A stretch of 64,000 nucleotides of DNA from Porphyromonadaceae bacterium (GCA_030528555.1 JAUMYQ010000007.1:19736-83735), one strand, 5' to 3'; counted from the first letter of the stretch, positions 9,090 to 18,219 are shown. A program made the numbers and translations. Notes: generated by a model from the letters alone, not told the origin.

Positions 9090-9132
9090 AGACCAGTAGA
9101 GAGGCCCCCGAGGTGCTTCCTACTGGTCTTTT
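9090..9132 (+). terminator. Intrinsic terminator after the OmpH-like gene
   Basis: A 10-bp perfect stem, AGACCAGTAG (9090-9099) with CTACTGGTCT (9120-9129), ends in a short T-run. It lies 24 bp after the stop codon. Confidence 0.75.
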
Positions 9133-9163
9133 GCTATCCTCAGAACTCCTTATCCAAAAGAAA

Positions 9164-10144
9164 ATGAAGAACATTAGCTCTCCCACCAGAAGAAGTCTCC
9201 AAAGAGCTCTCTTCCTACTCCTTCTATTCGTCCCTCTATACTACATCATTGGAGAAATACGACCCGAACGCAACCAGAGCTCTACGAAGGAAGTCACCGA
9301 GGCAAAGCCACATCTCGAAGAACACAAGGAGCAAGAAAACAATTTTGCCACCAAAAGCTTAGAGAACAAAAGGGAGAACAGCTTGGCTGATTCGGAGGTA
9401 GAAATCAAACGACTAGAGCTTCCTCAACGTATGGAAGGAGCTAACAATCTTTTCGTTGTCCACAAATCAGGTGATCGGGTCAATTATTCTTTGGAGTACG
9501 ATACCGAACGACGACACGCTCGCTGGGTCGCTTTTACTCTAGACAACGACAACTCCTCCTCTCGAGTACGACGCTCTGATGCCTGGAGCTGGGATCCTAA
9601 GCTTCCGAAACGATACAGCACAGAGAATTGGTTTCGAGGATCTGGCTATAGCCGAGGGCATTTGGTCGCCTCAGAAGATCGGGCCTACAGCCAAGAGGCC
9701 AACGAACAAACCTTTTACTACAGTAATATCAGCCCTCAACTACAAGAGCACAACGGGGGTATTTGGGTAAAGCTGGAACGCAAAATCCAAGCCTGGGGAC
9801 GAGATGCTTCGCTGCGCGATATCCTCTACGTCACGAAGGGCGGAACTATCCGAGAAGATCAGATCGAAACGCAGCGTATCAGAGGCAAAATGGTCATCCC
9901 TCGCTACTACTGGGCAGCCCTACTCCTAGAGAAAAATGGCGTATATCACAGCATAGCCTTCCTCACTGAGCACAGAGCCTACTCCAAAGATGAGGGAAAA
10001 CTACGTGACCTTGCACTCTCAGTAGACGCTTTGGAGGAATTCACTGGATTAGATTTTTTCCATAACTTACCTGATGACATTGAGCGAAGCGTAGAGGCAG
10101 AAGACCCCAATGCGCGCTTAGCCCGTACTATTTGGTGGAGCTAA
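9164..10144 (+). CDS. Membrane-anchored or secreted DNA/RNA non-specific endonuclease
   Basis: The 326-residue protein has a basic N-terminus and a hydrophobic segment (about residues 12-29), so it is exported or anchored, followed by a charged linker and a beta-beta-alpha-metal nuclease domain. The NUC motif reads YSRGHLVASEDR: catalytic His166 is kept, but the family DRGH has Ser163 in place of Asp. Asn188 (SNISPQ) and Asn197 (EHNGG) fit the metal-binding helix. Such enzymes degrade extracellular nucleic acids. The ATG at 9164 is chosen because it opens directly into the signal segment. The stop codon lies just before the chromate transporter gene. Confidence 0.88.
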   Translation: MKNISSPTRRSLQRALFLLLLFVPLYYIIGEIRPERNQSSTKEVTEAKPHLEEHKEQENNFATKSLENKRENSLADSEVEIKRLELPQRMEGANNLFVVHKSGDRVNYSLEYDTERRHARWVAFTLDNDNSSSRVRRSDAWSWDPKLPKRYSTENWFRGSGYSRGHLVASEDRAYSQEANEQTFYYSNISPQLQEHNGGIWVKLERKIQAWGRDASLRDILYVTKGGTIREDQIETQRIRGKMVIPRYYWAALLLEKNGVYHSIAFLTEHRAYSKDEGKLRDLALSVDALEEFTGLDFFHNLPDDIERSVEAEDPNARLARTIWWS

Positions 10145-10149
10145 AACCC

Positions 10150-10713
10150 ATGCAACAAGACAAACAAAACCCTGATGGAAAGATCACATGGCTAGTCTTT
10201 GTCATCTTCTTCAAGATAGGCATTGGAACGATTGGAGGTGGCTATGCCATGATCCCTATGATGGAACGTGAGCTGGTAGAGCGCAGAGGCTGGATTAATC
10301 GTGAGAGCTTCCTCGATGTCATTGCTATTGCCCAAACCTCACCTGGCATCTTTGCCGTTAACATGGCTAGCCACATCGGGCTAAAACTCGGTGGGCTCCG
10401 ACTTGCTGTCGTAGCTACCGTGGCTAACATCTTGCCCCCATTCCTCATCATCCTAACCCTTGCCCTCACACTCGGTTATATACGTGACATCGTCTGGATA
10501 GAGCACGCTTTCAAAGGTGTCCGGCCAGTCGTAGTTGCCCTCATCGCTGCTCCTGTTTTCACCATGGCTCGCTCAGCAGGGCTTCGAGGATGGCTGTGGC
10601 TCGTGCCAATAATCGTGGCTTCGGCTATATACTATCTAGGCATTTCGCCTGTTTATCTGATATTTTTTGCGATAAGTGGTGGAATTATTTACTCCCTATG
10701 GCACAGTAAATAG
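10150..10713 (+). CDS. Chromate transporter family protein, first half (short-chain CHR)
   Basis: The 187-residue membrane protein is one domain of the CHR family, with the hallmark FKIGIGTIGGGYAMIP near the N-terminus, an AQTSPGIFAVNMA loop and five or six hydrophobic segments. Short CHR proteins work as pairs encoded side by side. The ATG at 10150 starts 5 bp after the nuclease stop, with GGTGGAG just upstream; the frame further up opens only with TTG. The family is named for chromate efflux, but the natural substrate in gut and oral anaerobes is uncertain. Confidence 0.9.
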   Translation: MQQDKQNPDGKITWLVFVIFFKIGIGTIGGGYAMIPMMERELVERRGWINRESFLDVIAIAQTSPGIFAVNMASHIGLKLGGLRLAVVATVANILPPFLIILTLALTLGYIRDIVWIEHAFKGVRPVVVALIAAPVFTMARSAGLRGWLWLVPIIVASAIYYLGISPVYLIFFAISGGIIYSLWHSK

Positions 10714-10743
10714 TCAATCTCCTTCCAAAAACGACAGGCTCAC

Positions 10744-11331
10744 ATGATATTCCTAAAGCTTTTTTGGGTATTTACGAAGATTGGCATCGTCAATTTTGGC
10801 GGTGGCTACGCCATGCTCTCTCTTATCCAAGCGGAGGTTGTACAACGACAAGGCTGGTTAACGGCTGGAGAGTTCACCGACATCGTTGCCATCAGCCAAA
10901 TGACCCCAGGCCCAATTGGCATCAATGCCGCCACCTACATAGGCTATAGTGCAGTTGTCTCGGCTGGCTACCCCCATATACTGGGCATTCTCGGGTCTAC
11001 CATAGCCACACTTTCTGTAGTATGGTTGCCCTTTATACTCATGTTCTTCCTCAGTTATCTTTTATTACGCTACAAAAATAAACCCTGGATACGTAGCGTA
11101 TTCTCTACACTACGACCTACTATCATCGGACTAATCGCCTCGGCTGCCCTGCTCCTCATGACAGAGGACAATTTTGGTAATCCCAATACCTCTCTCGGAC
11201 AGTTTGTCGTAAGTGCCCTAATCTTTACCTCTGGCTTTGTCGCTGTCTACCGCTATCGAGCCAATCCTCTACTCGTTCTGAGCTGTGCCGCTGGCTTAGG
11301 GATACTCATCTACGGCTTAGTTTTACAGTAG
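10744..11331 (+). CDS. Chromate transporter family protein, second half
   Basis: This 195-residue protein is the partner CHR domain, with TKIGIVNFGGGYAMLSL at the N-terminus and ISQMTPGPIGINAATYIGY in the conserved loop. It starts 30 bp after the first half. Its hydrophobic segments continue to the C-terminus. The two halves are clearly similar to each other, consistent with an antiparallel heterodimer in the inner membrane. Substrate is unknown here. Confidence 0.9.
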   Translation: MIFLKLFWVFTKIGIVNFGGGYAMLSLIQAEVVQRQGWLTAGEFTDIVAISQMTPGPIGINAATYIGYSAVVSAGYPHILGILGSTIATLSVVWLPFILMFFLSYLLLRYKNKPWIRSVFSTLRPTIIGLIASAALLLMTEDNFGNPNTSLGQFVVSALIFTSGFVAVYRYRANPLLVLSCAAGLGILIYGLVLQ

Positions 11332-11367
11332 TGTATTCCAGATCTACCTCCCTCAACCTCTTTATCT

Positions 11368-13425
11368 ATGGATGATGATATGCTCAATAGCCTAGGATCG
11401 GGCCTAGCGTTTACCACGCTCGACAACGAAGAGAGCAACGAAGAGCGCCTACTATGGCCCGAGACTTGGGCAAACCGAGTAGAGAAAGCCCTCGCTACGC
11501 CCCCAACCCTCCCCCCTACGGAAGGACTTACGCCAAAAGAAGTGCTACGCCTCATTTGGGGATACGATAGCTTCCGATCGAAACAACAAGAGATCATAGA
11601 CTCGGTACTTGCCAAGCAAGACACCTTGGGGTTGCTCCCCACAGGTGGAGGCAAAAGTCTGACCTTCCAGATACCTGGGCTAATACTCCCAGGTCTAACA
11701 CTCGTGGTCACACCGCTGATATCCCTCATGAAAGACCAAGTAGATCACCTGCACAGGCGAGGGATAAAAGCTGCTGCTATACACTCAGGTATGGGTGGCG
11801 AACGCATCCGACAAACATTGGAGAACTGTATCTTTGGTCGCTACAAATTTCTGTACGTCTCACCAGAACGCCTCTCCAGTCCCACCTTTCTCTCTCGCCT
11901 TGAAGAACTGAAAGTCAACCTTATCGTCGTTGATGAGTGCCACTGCATCTGCCAATGGGGATACGACTTCCGTCCCTCCTACCTCAATATCATTACCCTA
12001 CGCAACCTCTTGCCCTCGGTGCCAGTTCTCGCCCTTACGGCAACAGCCACGCCCGAGGTAGCACGAGAGATTACTCGCACACTCGGCTTCGGCACTGGAC
12101 ATAGAGTATTCCAAAATAGTTTCTTCCGTCCAAACCTCTCCTATTCTTTGCGACGCACGGAAGACAGGGAGCAGATGCTCTTACACATCCTCTCCCATGT
12201 ACCTGGCTCAGCTATAGTCTACTGCCGTAGCCGCGATCGGTGCGAACTAATCGCTCAATACCTAGTCCAGAATGGGATCACAGCAGCTCACTTTCATGCT
12301 GGACTAACACATACAGAGCGAGAAATGAGACAAAACCGCTGGATGAGCGATGAAGTCCGCGTAATGGTGGCCACCAACGCCTTCGGCATGGGCATCGACA
12401 AGCCCAACGTACGCCTCGTCATGCACATAAATATGCCGAACTCGCTCGAAGAGTACTTCCAAGAGGCAGGGCGTGCAGGCCGAGATGGATCTAAAGCTTA
12501 TGCCGTAATGATAACAAGCCAAGACGATATAACGACTCTTAAGCGTAGACTGGCAGACTCATTCCCCGAAAAAGAATATATATATAAGGTATACAACTCG
12601 ATGTGCAACTATCTTGGTATCGGAGAGGGAGAGGGATATCAGCGGAGCTATGACTTTGACATAGAGCAATTCGTGCGCACTTTCAAGATGCGCCCCGTAC
12701 AGACGACTTCAGCTATCGACATCATGCAGGTGGCTGGTTGGCTAGACTATCATCGGGACGACACACGCTCTCGCCTGATGATTCTCTATACTCGTGAGGA
12801 GCTCTATGGAGAACATGTCGGTCACGATGCCCTATTTCGCATCCTACTTCGCCTATACACGGGCCTTTTTGCCAACTATATCTTCATCTCTGAGACGGAC
12901 ATCGCACTACAAATGGGCCTAGAAGCGGACGATGTCTACGCTATGCTCAGCTATCTGAGCCATCAAGGTATCGTACATTACATACCCAAAAAACAGATAC
13001 CTCGTATCTACTTCCACATCCGCCGTGAAGACACAGATCACTTACGCCTCCCATCCTCTGCCTACGAAGAACGCAAAGATAGACTTGAGGAACGTATCAG
13101 CTCGAGTATTGCCTATCTACAAACAGACAACGTCTGTCGCTCATCCATGCTATTGAGCTACTTTGGAGAGCAAGCGACAAGCTCATGTGGCATGTGCGAT
13201 GTCTGCCTCAAACGTACCCCGCAAGGTCTGAAGCAATTTATCGTAGAAGACACGCACATCAAGGTGCTAGATCTGCTCAAAAAGAGTGAACGTGGCTACA
13301 TCAAGGTAGCCGACCTTGTACACTCCCTATCCTTCATCCCAGAGGACACGATACTAGCCCTAAGATACTGCGCCCAAGCTCATGAGCAATATCGCCTCGA
13401 TGGGGAATATATCCTCCTCATCTAA
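11368..13425 (+). CDS. RecQ-family ATP-dependent DNA helicase
   Basis: A 3'-5' superfamily 2 helicase used in recombination and fork repair. Of 685 residues, the first 50 are a non-conserved lead. Helicase motifs follow: SFRSKQQEII (motif 0), LPTGGGKSLTF with Walker A at 91-97, DECHC (motif II, about 189-193), ALTATATPEV (motif III), VMVATNAFGMGIDKPNVR (V) and QEAGRAGRDG (VI). A RecQ zinc-binding region contains Cys607, Cys610 and Cys613 plus an earlier Cys near 590. The C-terminus is short and I see no clear HRDC domain, so it resembles the RecQ variants that accompany a longer RecQ in Bacteroidales. Confidence 0.93.
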   Translation: MDDDMLNSLGSGLAFTTLDNEESNEERLLWPETWANRVEKALATPPTLPPTEGLTPKEVLRLIWGYDSFRSKQQEIIDSVLAKQDTLGLLPTGGGKSLTFQIPGLILPGLTLVVTPLISLMKDQVDHLHRRGIKAAAIHSGMGGERIRQTLENCIFGRYKFLYVSPERLSSPTFLSRLEELKVNLIVVDECHCICQWGYDFRPSYLNIITLRNLLPSVPVLALTATATPEVAREITRTLGFGTGHRVFQNSFFRPNLSYSLRRTEDREQMLLHILSHVPGSAIVYCRSRDRCELIAQYLVQNGITAAHFHAGLTHTEREMRQNRWMSDEVRVMVATNAFGMGIDKPNVRLVMHINMPNSLEEYFQEAGRAGRDGSKAYAVMITSQDDITTLKRRLADSFPEKEYIYKVYNSMCNYLGIGEGEGYQRSYDFDIEQFVRTFKMRPVQTTSAIDIMQVAGWLDYHRDDTRSRLMILYTREELYGEHVGHDALFRILLRLYTGLFANYIFISETDIALQMGLEADDVYAMLSYLSHQGIVHYIPKKQIPRIYFHIRREDTDHLRLPSSAYEERKDRLEERISSSIAYLQTDNVCRSSMLLSYFGEQATSSCGMCDVCLKRTPQGLKQFIVEDTHIKVLDLLKKSERGYIKVADLVHSLSFIPEDTILALRYCAQAHEQYRLDGEYILLI

Positions 13426-13886
13426 GCTATGAAAAGCAGCCATATCAAGATCCATCAAGACAACGTAATTTTCCAACATAATCCAGCCCTAGGATACTGT
13501 TCTTAACGAGCAAACGTAATAGGCAAGACCACAGTTGGCACATGAGGCCAGAACATCAGGTCGCCTCACTACTGCATTCTATAACAAAACACGCCACAAC
13601 TCCTCCAAGCTAATCTTTTTTATACCCAGTGATCTACCTGACGATCTCTTATTCCCTGAACTAAAACGTCCTCTATCGTTCGAGCTGTAGCCCACCTACG
13701 AGCCTATATTCAATAGATATAACAGACAAAATATGACTAAAAACTTGGCAACATTGTAATAAAATGATAACTTTCGCCTCTGATAACTATGCAAAATCTC
13801 CACACTACTGGCATATCTCCCCCTAAATGTGTCATACGAAACGGAGATGCACGTGCGTTATCCAGATACAATAACAACTTAAAATA
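13426..13886. other. Intergenic region of 461 bp, possible promoter only
   Basis: No gene of convincing length is present. An open frame of 25 codons just after recQ has no recognisable features. At 13744-13775 a CTTG, a 20-bp gap and TAACTTTC loosely fit the Bacteroidota promoter and could drive the gene at 13887 with a leader of about 100 bp. No terminator hairpin was seen after recQ. Confidence 0.35.
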
Positions 13887-15038
13887 ATGAAGAAAATGAA
13901 AGCGTTTAGAAGATTTGTACTGGCTCTTGGGTTGGCCTCTGCAAGCCTAGGAGTCTATGCGCAGAGCGATAACCCATATATCGACGATGCCTATCTCTCT
14001 CCAAAGGAGGTTGAGCTACGCCATGCCAAGGCCAAAGCAGAGGCAGAGGCCCGCTATCGTGAAGCCCTCGAGCAGGAAAGACGGTACGAAGCCGAAAGGC
14101 AAAAGCGACTTGATGCCTACAAAGCACAACAACGAGACCGCGAGATAGATGCCTACAATGGTCGCTCATCGAATGGTGAGTATTATCAAAATGAGCAGCA
14201 GTACGGACAGACTAGCCATTCTCTCAAAAAGGGGAGTACCGAGATACATATCTATGGACCCTACTCGGAACGACTAGCACGCTTCCATGGAGAGGGTACA
14301 CTGCTAGTAACTTCGCCCAGAGTGTACGTAGACAGAGACTACTACTCTGACGAACACACTACGCTCAGCTTACACATCGGTAACGGATCGTGGTATCCCT
14401 GGTATGATCCTTTCTACCTGTCTACCTATCCCTATGGAGGTCACTATCGTTCTCGCCATTGGTATAGGCATGGCTCTTATTGGGGCTGGCATCCCTATGA
14501 TCCATTCTATAGCCCTTACTACTACGACAGCTGGACGTGGGGCTACTACGGAGGCTACTACGGAGGCCTATATGGCTACTATGATGGTTATTATAGGGGG
14601 CTTGCTGATAGAGCTTACACAGATCACTACTACCGTAACCCCTATAGACATGGCAGCCGATCTAGCAGCCATCAGCATTCGTCTAGAGTAGAGCGATCAG
14701 CCTATGGAGCATATCGCTCAGCGAGCTCCTCAAACTATGAGCGCAATAGTTATGGAAGTAGTGGCTATCACTCGGATAGCCATACTGGTGGATCATATAG
14801 GGAGGTGGGACGCAGCTATGGTGGCAGCACACGCTACCAAGGGGCAGCACGCCTGCCTCAGCAAGGTAGGGATAGCTATAGTACACCACAGGGCAACAAC
14901 AACTCTGGCAACAGTTACGAACGGAGCTACTCTCGCCCCTCCACATCAAGTGGAACTACAAACTATAGCTCACCCTCACCTATATCAAGCCCCTCACCTA
15001 CCTCTCGTGGTACGGGCATACGTTCTAGACATCGCTAA
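13887..15038 (+). CDS. Secreted Tyr/Gly/Ser-rich low-complexity protein, function unknown
   Basis: The 383-residue product starts with a clear signal peptide (about residues 1-26, ending VYAQ). Residues about 45-95 are Glu/Ala/Arg-rich and probably helical. Then comes a short beta-like region with STEIHIYGPYSERLARF, and from about 170 to the end a strongly biased tract rich in Tyr, Gly, Ser, His and Arg, with many YYGGYYGG-like runs and a final Pro/Ser/Thr part ending in RSRHR. I do not recognise a family. The tract looks disordered, and such tyrosine-rich tails can be adhesive or matrix-forming, which is inference. It is followed by a FadL-like porin gene 38 bp later. Confidence 0.78.
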   Translation: MKKMKAFRRFVLALGLASASLGVYAQSDNPYIDDAYLSPKEVELRHAKAKAEAEARYREALEQERRYEAERQKRLDAYKAQQRDREIDAYNGRSSNGEYYQNEQQYGQTSHSLKKGSTEIHIYGPYSERLARFHGEGTLLVTSPRVYVDRDYYSDEHTTLSLHIGNGSWYPWYDPFYLSTYPYGGHYRSRHWYRHGSYWGWHPYDPFYSPYYYDSWTWGYYGGYYGGLYGYYDGYYRGLADRAYTDHYYRNPYRHGSRSSSHQHSSRVERSAYGAYRSASSSNYERNSYGSSGYHSDSHTGGSYREVGRSYGGSTRYQGAARLPQQGRDSYSTPQGNNNSGNSYERSYSRPSTSSGTTNYSSPSPISSPSPTSRGTGIRSRHR

Positions 15039-15076
15039 ACTCTGCCAGTACCTTCAGAACTTAGACAAACACTGAT

Positions 15077-16735
15077 ATGAAGAAGAAAGCATTGCTCGCC
15101 ACGGCCCTTATCTACTCCACCCTCGGGGCAATGGCTCAAGATGAGATGAAAGTCATCGCCCTAAGCCATGGACACAGAGATCTCGGTTCGGCACGCTATC
15201 AAGCCCTCTCAGGGGCTATGGGAGCTATAGGAGCGGACTTTAGCTCCGTGAGCCAAAACCCAGCTGGTATCGCCCTCTTCCGCTCGAGTGGCAAAATTAG
15301 TCTAACAGGCAGTGGCAAGATCGCTGGTGGAGCTAAAGATTTGTGGTATGGCTCGCGTGCCACGCTCGCCGATGACAATAAGTTTTCACTCACAGAATTT
15401 TCTTACCTCACCAGCTGGGGTACGGCAGCTCGAGGGGTAACTTTCGGCCTTGGCGTAAGTCACGGTGGCAGCTTTGAGAGAGAACTCGATGCCTCAGCTC
15501 TGAAAGATAGTCGCACAGGCACCTCTCTGGCAGATTATGCCGCAGCACAGCTCAACAATGCTGATATATCTCATAGCGTCTGGGGCGAGAAGCGCGACCT
15601 CTATGCCGATGCCAACATCCCTTGGATAGGAACACTCGGCATGAAAGCTGGTTGGCTAGAACCAGTAAGTGGGCAGGATGGGACCTATCAAACAGCCTTT
15701 GCCTACCCCAACGCACAAGGAGAACTGGTAAACTATGCACCCAATAGCACAGCCTTCGTTAGTCGAGAGCGTGGCGGTGTGACCAATATGGACTTCGCTC
15801 TCGGCTTCCGCCTCTCTCCTGAGATCAATCTTGGGCTACTCATACGTGGGCAGTCACTCAGCTACGACATCTACACATCGTACAAAGAGGGCTTCAAGCC
15901 TAGCGAAACTGCAGCTCTAGACTACCTTGGTCTCGACAACTGGCTCTCCATCTCAGGTATGGGTGTAGGCTTTGGCTTCGGCTTCTTAGGACAAATCGGT
16001 CAGGGACTACGTTTGGGAGCATCGGTATATACCCCAACGTTCTACCATCTCAAGCAAGACTTCTCGGCCATCGCTACGGGCTACAACGAGCTATTTCGGC
16101 AAGACACGGGCAGAGGTAGTAGCACAGAGTATCTGGCTCAGACACCTAAGGATGCCGCTAATGCCTTCCGCCTCAATACCCCTTGGCGATTAGGGGTGAA
16201 TGCAGCCTACATCTTCGGGCATAAAGCCATTGCTAGCCTCGACTATGAGTTTATTTACACAGCCTCGGCACGTCTGGGCAACGATGGCTATAGTACAGGA
16301 GCAGGCTTCTCCGAGGATAATCGTGCCCTGCGTAGACACTTCCGTGGAATGGGACGTTTGCGTCTTGGGCTAGAATACAGCATAACACCGCGAGTAGCCC
16401 TACGCGCGGGCTACCGACATGAGACGCCTATCTCTCAGACGAAGCTCTTCCGCACCCCTGGCTACTCAGAGCTACTCGGTGGTACGCTCGTGCACTATCG
16501 CTTACCTAAGGGGACAAATGCCTTATCGCTCGGTACAGGCTTACGCCTCTCACGTAGTTGGACGCTCGATATAGCCTACGCGTATACCACGCAAAAAAGT
16601 GAGTATACAGCCATACCCAGCATCACAGACAGTGCGATACCTTCCCCCAGCGAAAGCTACATGAATGGTCTAGAAGCCATCAGGGAAGAGCACTCAAGCC
16701 ACACAATGAGTGCAACGCTAAGTCTCCGCTTCTGA
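15077..16735 (+). CDS. OmpP1/FadL-family outer-membrane protein
   Basis: This 552-residue protein has a signal peptide ending at MAQ and the Bacteroidota FadL-like N-terminal signature: DLGSARYQALSGAMGAIG, then FSSVSQNPAGIALF. The rest alternates in the manner of a beta-barrel and ends in a phenylalanine (SATLSLRF), as expected for BAM-dependent barrels. FadL relatives import hydrophobic compounds such as fatty acids; in this group the substrate is not known. The acyl-CoA synthetase at 18292 lies close by but behind an opposing gene, so a functional link is only a guess. Confidence 0.9.
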   Translation: MKKKALLATALIYSTLGAMAQDEMKVIALSHGHRDLGSARYQALSGAMGAIGADFSSVSQNPAGIALFRSSGKISLTGSGKIAGGAKDLWYGSRATLADDNKFSLTEFSYLTSWGTAARGVTFGLGVSHGGSFERELDASALKDSRTGTSLADYAAAQLNNADISHSVWGEKRDLYADANIPWIGTLGMKAGWLEPVSGQDGTYQTAFAYPNAQGELVNYAPNSTAFVSRERGGVTNMDFALGFRLSPEINLGLLIRGQSLSYDIYTSYKEGFKPSETAALDYLGLDNWLSISGMGVGFGFGFLGQIGQGLRLGASVYTPTFYHLKQDFSAIATGYNELFRQDTGRGSSTEYLAQTPKDAANAFRLNTPWRLGVNAAYIFGHKAIASLDYEFIYTASARLGNDGYSTGAGFSEDNRALRRHFRGMGRLRLGLEYSITPRVALRAGYRHETPISQTKLFRTPGYSELLGGTLVHYRLPKGTNALSLGTGLRLSRSWTLDIAYAYTTQKSEYTAIPSITDSAIPSPSESYMNGLEAIREEHSSHTMSATLSLRF

Positions 16736-16803
16736 GCTAGCGTACCAGTCTCTACCGCAGAAATGACGCGGTCCATAGAAAGCTTTCATTCTCTGACCAG
16801 CAT

Positions 16804-16842
16804 ATCGGGATAGCTCTAAAAGAGCTGTCCCGATAGTTTTTT
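16804..16842 (+). terminator. Intrinsic terminator of the FadL-like gene
   Basis: Arms ATCGGGATAGCTCT (16804-16817) and AGAGCTGTCCCGAT (16821-16834), with one T-G pair, form a stem with an AAA loop and are followed by AGTTTTTT. The 3' arm overlaps the hairpin at 16825-16859. Confidence 0.85.
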
Positions 16843-16859
16843 AAGGACTATCGGGACAG
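16825..16859 (-). terminator. Overlapping hairpin serving the opposite strand
   Basis: A perfect 13-bp inverted repeat (CTGTCCCGATAGT at 16825-16837 and its complement at 16847-16859) shares its left arm with the 3' arm of the plus-strand terminator. On the minus strand it is followed by CTCTTTTAG, so it can end transcripts of the lipoprotein gene at 16909. Confidence 0.7.
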
Positions 16860-16908
16860 AATAAGTAGCCTTGGCATTCGCCTCAAGCTACCGATACATG
16901 AACATAGA

Positions 16909-17835
16909 CTATCGCTCCACGTAAGTAAGTACAATTACCGAAACATCACCTTCATTCTGTATCGTGATACGTATAGGTCTCCCCTTAGCATCCAGATCGT
17001 ACTTATAGGTAATCTGTCGATTCAGGTCGGCGCGCTCCTTAGAACTCCTCTCTAGACGACTCATCAAATGGTGAGAACGGATCCCCAACTGCTCTGTCCA
17101 GAGATATTGATATTCGGGGGCAAAGAGCAATCTACGCTGGAGAAAATTGAGATCAGGATAAACGTTATTCTTAACCTGAGAGTATGCTCTCATTTCTGTA
17201 ACGGAGAACTCATCTCTCTCATAAAGTACCTTCTCCAGATTGTTCTCTCGCCACGTAAGGCTAACGAGCCTCATAAATGGCGAGATGTAGGACGTCCTCC
17301 GACCGAAGTCGTCAAAAGTATTGTCTGCCTCCCTACGTACCTCAGGCTCCGAGCCTTCGAAGAAGATAGTCTCCTCCAACTTAGTCGCACGCTTGCTCGC
17401 CTCATCTAGGAAGAGACGATACTCTGTAGGCTTCACCAGATTCTTCTGATGCTTATCATTGTCATAGGTCATCAAGACAGAAGCAGCCTCATAGCTGAGC
17501 TTACCTGTATAGACATCGACATTAGTTCCTCCTGTGTAGACATCGACATTAGTTCCTCGGGAATAATGCTCCTCAAGAGAAGAAAGGCGCATAGCTTCAT
17601 CGTAGCTGTACTGTACCATATGATGAACCCTTTGTTGCTCATCAAGGAATTCTATTTTAGAGATATAGTGTAACTCGGGGACATTAGGCTTCTCAGGATC
17701 AGGTTTCTGAGGTTTTTGGGGATCAGGATTGCTCGGGGTCTCCTGCACTGGAGGAGCTGGAGCTGGCTCTTGCCCTGTCTTGGAGCAAGCTGTCAGACAA
17801 CCGAGAGCAAGCACTAGAACTAGGATTTTCTTCAT
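16909..17835 (-). CDS. Lipoprotein with proline-rich linker, DUF4595-like
   Basis: The 308-residue protein has a lipoprotein signal (GCLTACSKTG, Cys17), then a Pro/Lys/Glu linker (about 20-55) and a beta-rich domain with repeated Y-x-Y-D type phrases (VQYSYDEAMRLSSL, ITYKYDLDAKGRPIRI), which resemble the DUF4595/YD-like proteins of Bacteroidales. Function is unknown; surface exposure is likely but not shown. A 27-bp tandem duplication (17504-17557) repeats TNVDVYTGG in frame. The gene is alone, with its own terminator. Confidence 0.78.
   Translation of the reverse strand: MKKILVLVLALGCLTACSKTGQEPAPAPPVQETPSNPDPQKPQKPDPEKPNVPELHYISKIEFLDEQQRVHHMVQYSYDEAMRLSSLEEHYSRGTNVDVYTGGTNVDVYTGKLSYEAASVLMTYDNDKHQKNLVKPTEYRLFLDEASKRATKLEETIFFEGSEPEVRREADNTFDDFGRRTSYISPFMRLVSLTWRENNLEKVLYERDEFSVTEMRAYSQVKNNVYPDLNFLQRRLLFAPEYQYLWTEQLGIRSHHLMSRLERSSKERADLNRQITYKYDLDAKGRPIRITIQNEGDVSVIVLTYVER
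17504..17557 (-). repeat. 27-bp tandem duplication inside the lipoprotein gene
   Basis: Two adjacent 27-bp units (17504-17530 and 17531-17557) differ at one base. They encode two successive copies of the nonapeptide TNVDVYTGG without breaking the frame. The unit length divisible by three suggests a recent slippage event tolerated by the protein. Confidence 0.9.
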
Positions 17836-17887
17836 AACTCGAATAATTTATTTATTGTTAGTCAGCGTAGGCATGGCCCACGCACCA

Positions 17888-17895
17888 CAAAAGTA
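17888..17895 (-). promoter_or_regulatory. Possible -7 box for the lipoprotein gene at 16909
   Basis: On the minus strand this reads TACTTTTG, matching TAnnTTTG, about 55 bp upstream of the ATG. No matching -33 box is visible at the usual spacing. Confidence 0.3.
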
Positions 17896-18027
17896 ACCCA
17901 AATCGAGTAACCTAGGCAGCCCCTACACATAGTGACGGACAACTGAACCCACAATTTAACTTAACAACTTTCTAGGCTCTCAAAGGAGAAAATGCAATCC
18001 ACTTATATACAGTGACTTACAAAAGCC

Positions 18028-18153
18028 CCTGATGTACATAAAAAATATTCGGGAACTTTCGAAAAAAACTTCCCGATCTTTTTCCAAAAACTTCGGGAAC
18101 TCCCAAAAAAAACTTCGGGAACTTTTTTTCGAGTATTCCCGAGCATTTTTTTG
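18028..18153 (-). repeat. Dispersed TTCCCGAA hairpin element, copy B (reverse orientation)
   Basis: On the minus strand the element reads from CAAAAAAATGCTCGGGAA through several TTCCCGAA modules to a terminal ACATCAGG, the same order as copies A, D and E. Its central hairpin is less perfect: the left arm reads CCCGAAG and the right GATCGGG. It lies in the gap between two divergent genes, so no gene is transcribed into it on the strand it occupies. Confidence 0.88.
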
Positions 18154-18219
18154 AGTGAAAGATCAGAGTGTTTTTGATACCACAAATAAAGCTATCGGGA
18201 CTTATCCTCGCCTTTTTGA

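Noticed and set aside
14404-15075. Alternative plus-strand frames in the Tyr/Gly-rich gene
   Set aside because: They exist because the repetitive codons leave other frames open; the signal-peptide frame is the only one with a proper start and export signal.
18003-18185. Minus-strand frame of 60 codons
   Set aside because: It is translated from repeat copy B and shares its Phe/Lys-rich pattern with frames in other copies, so it reflects repeat sequence rather than a gene.
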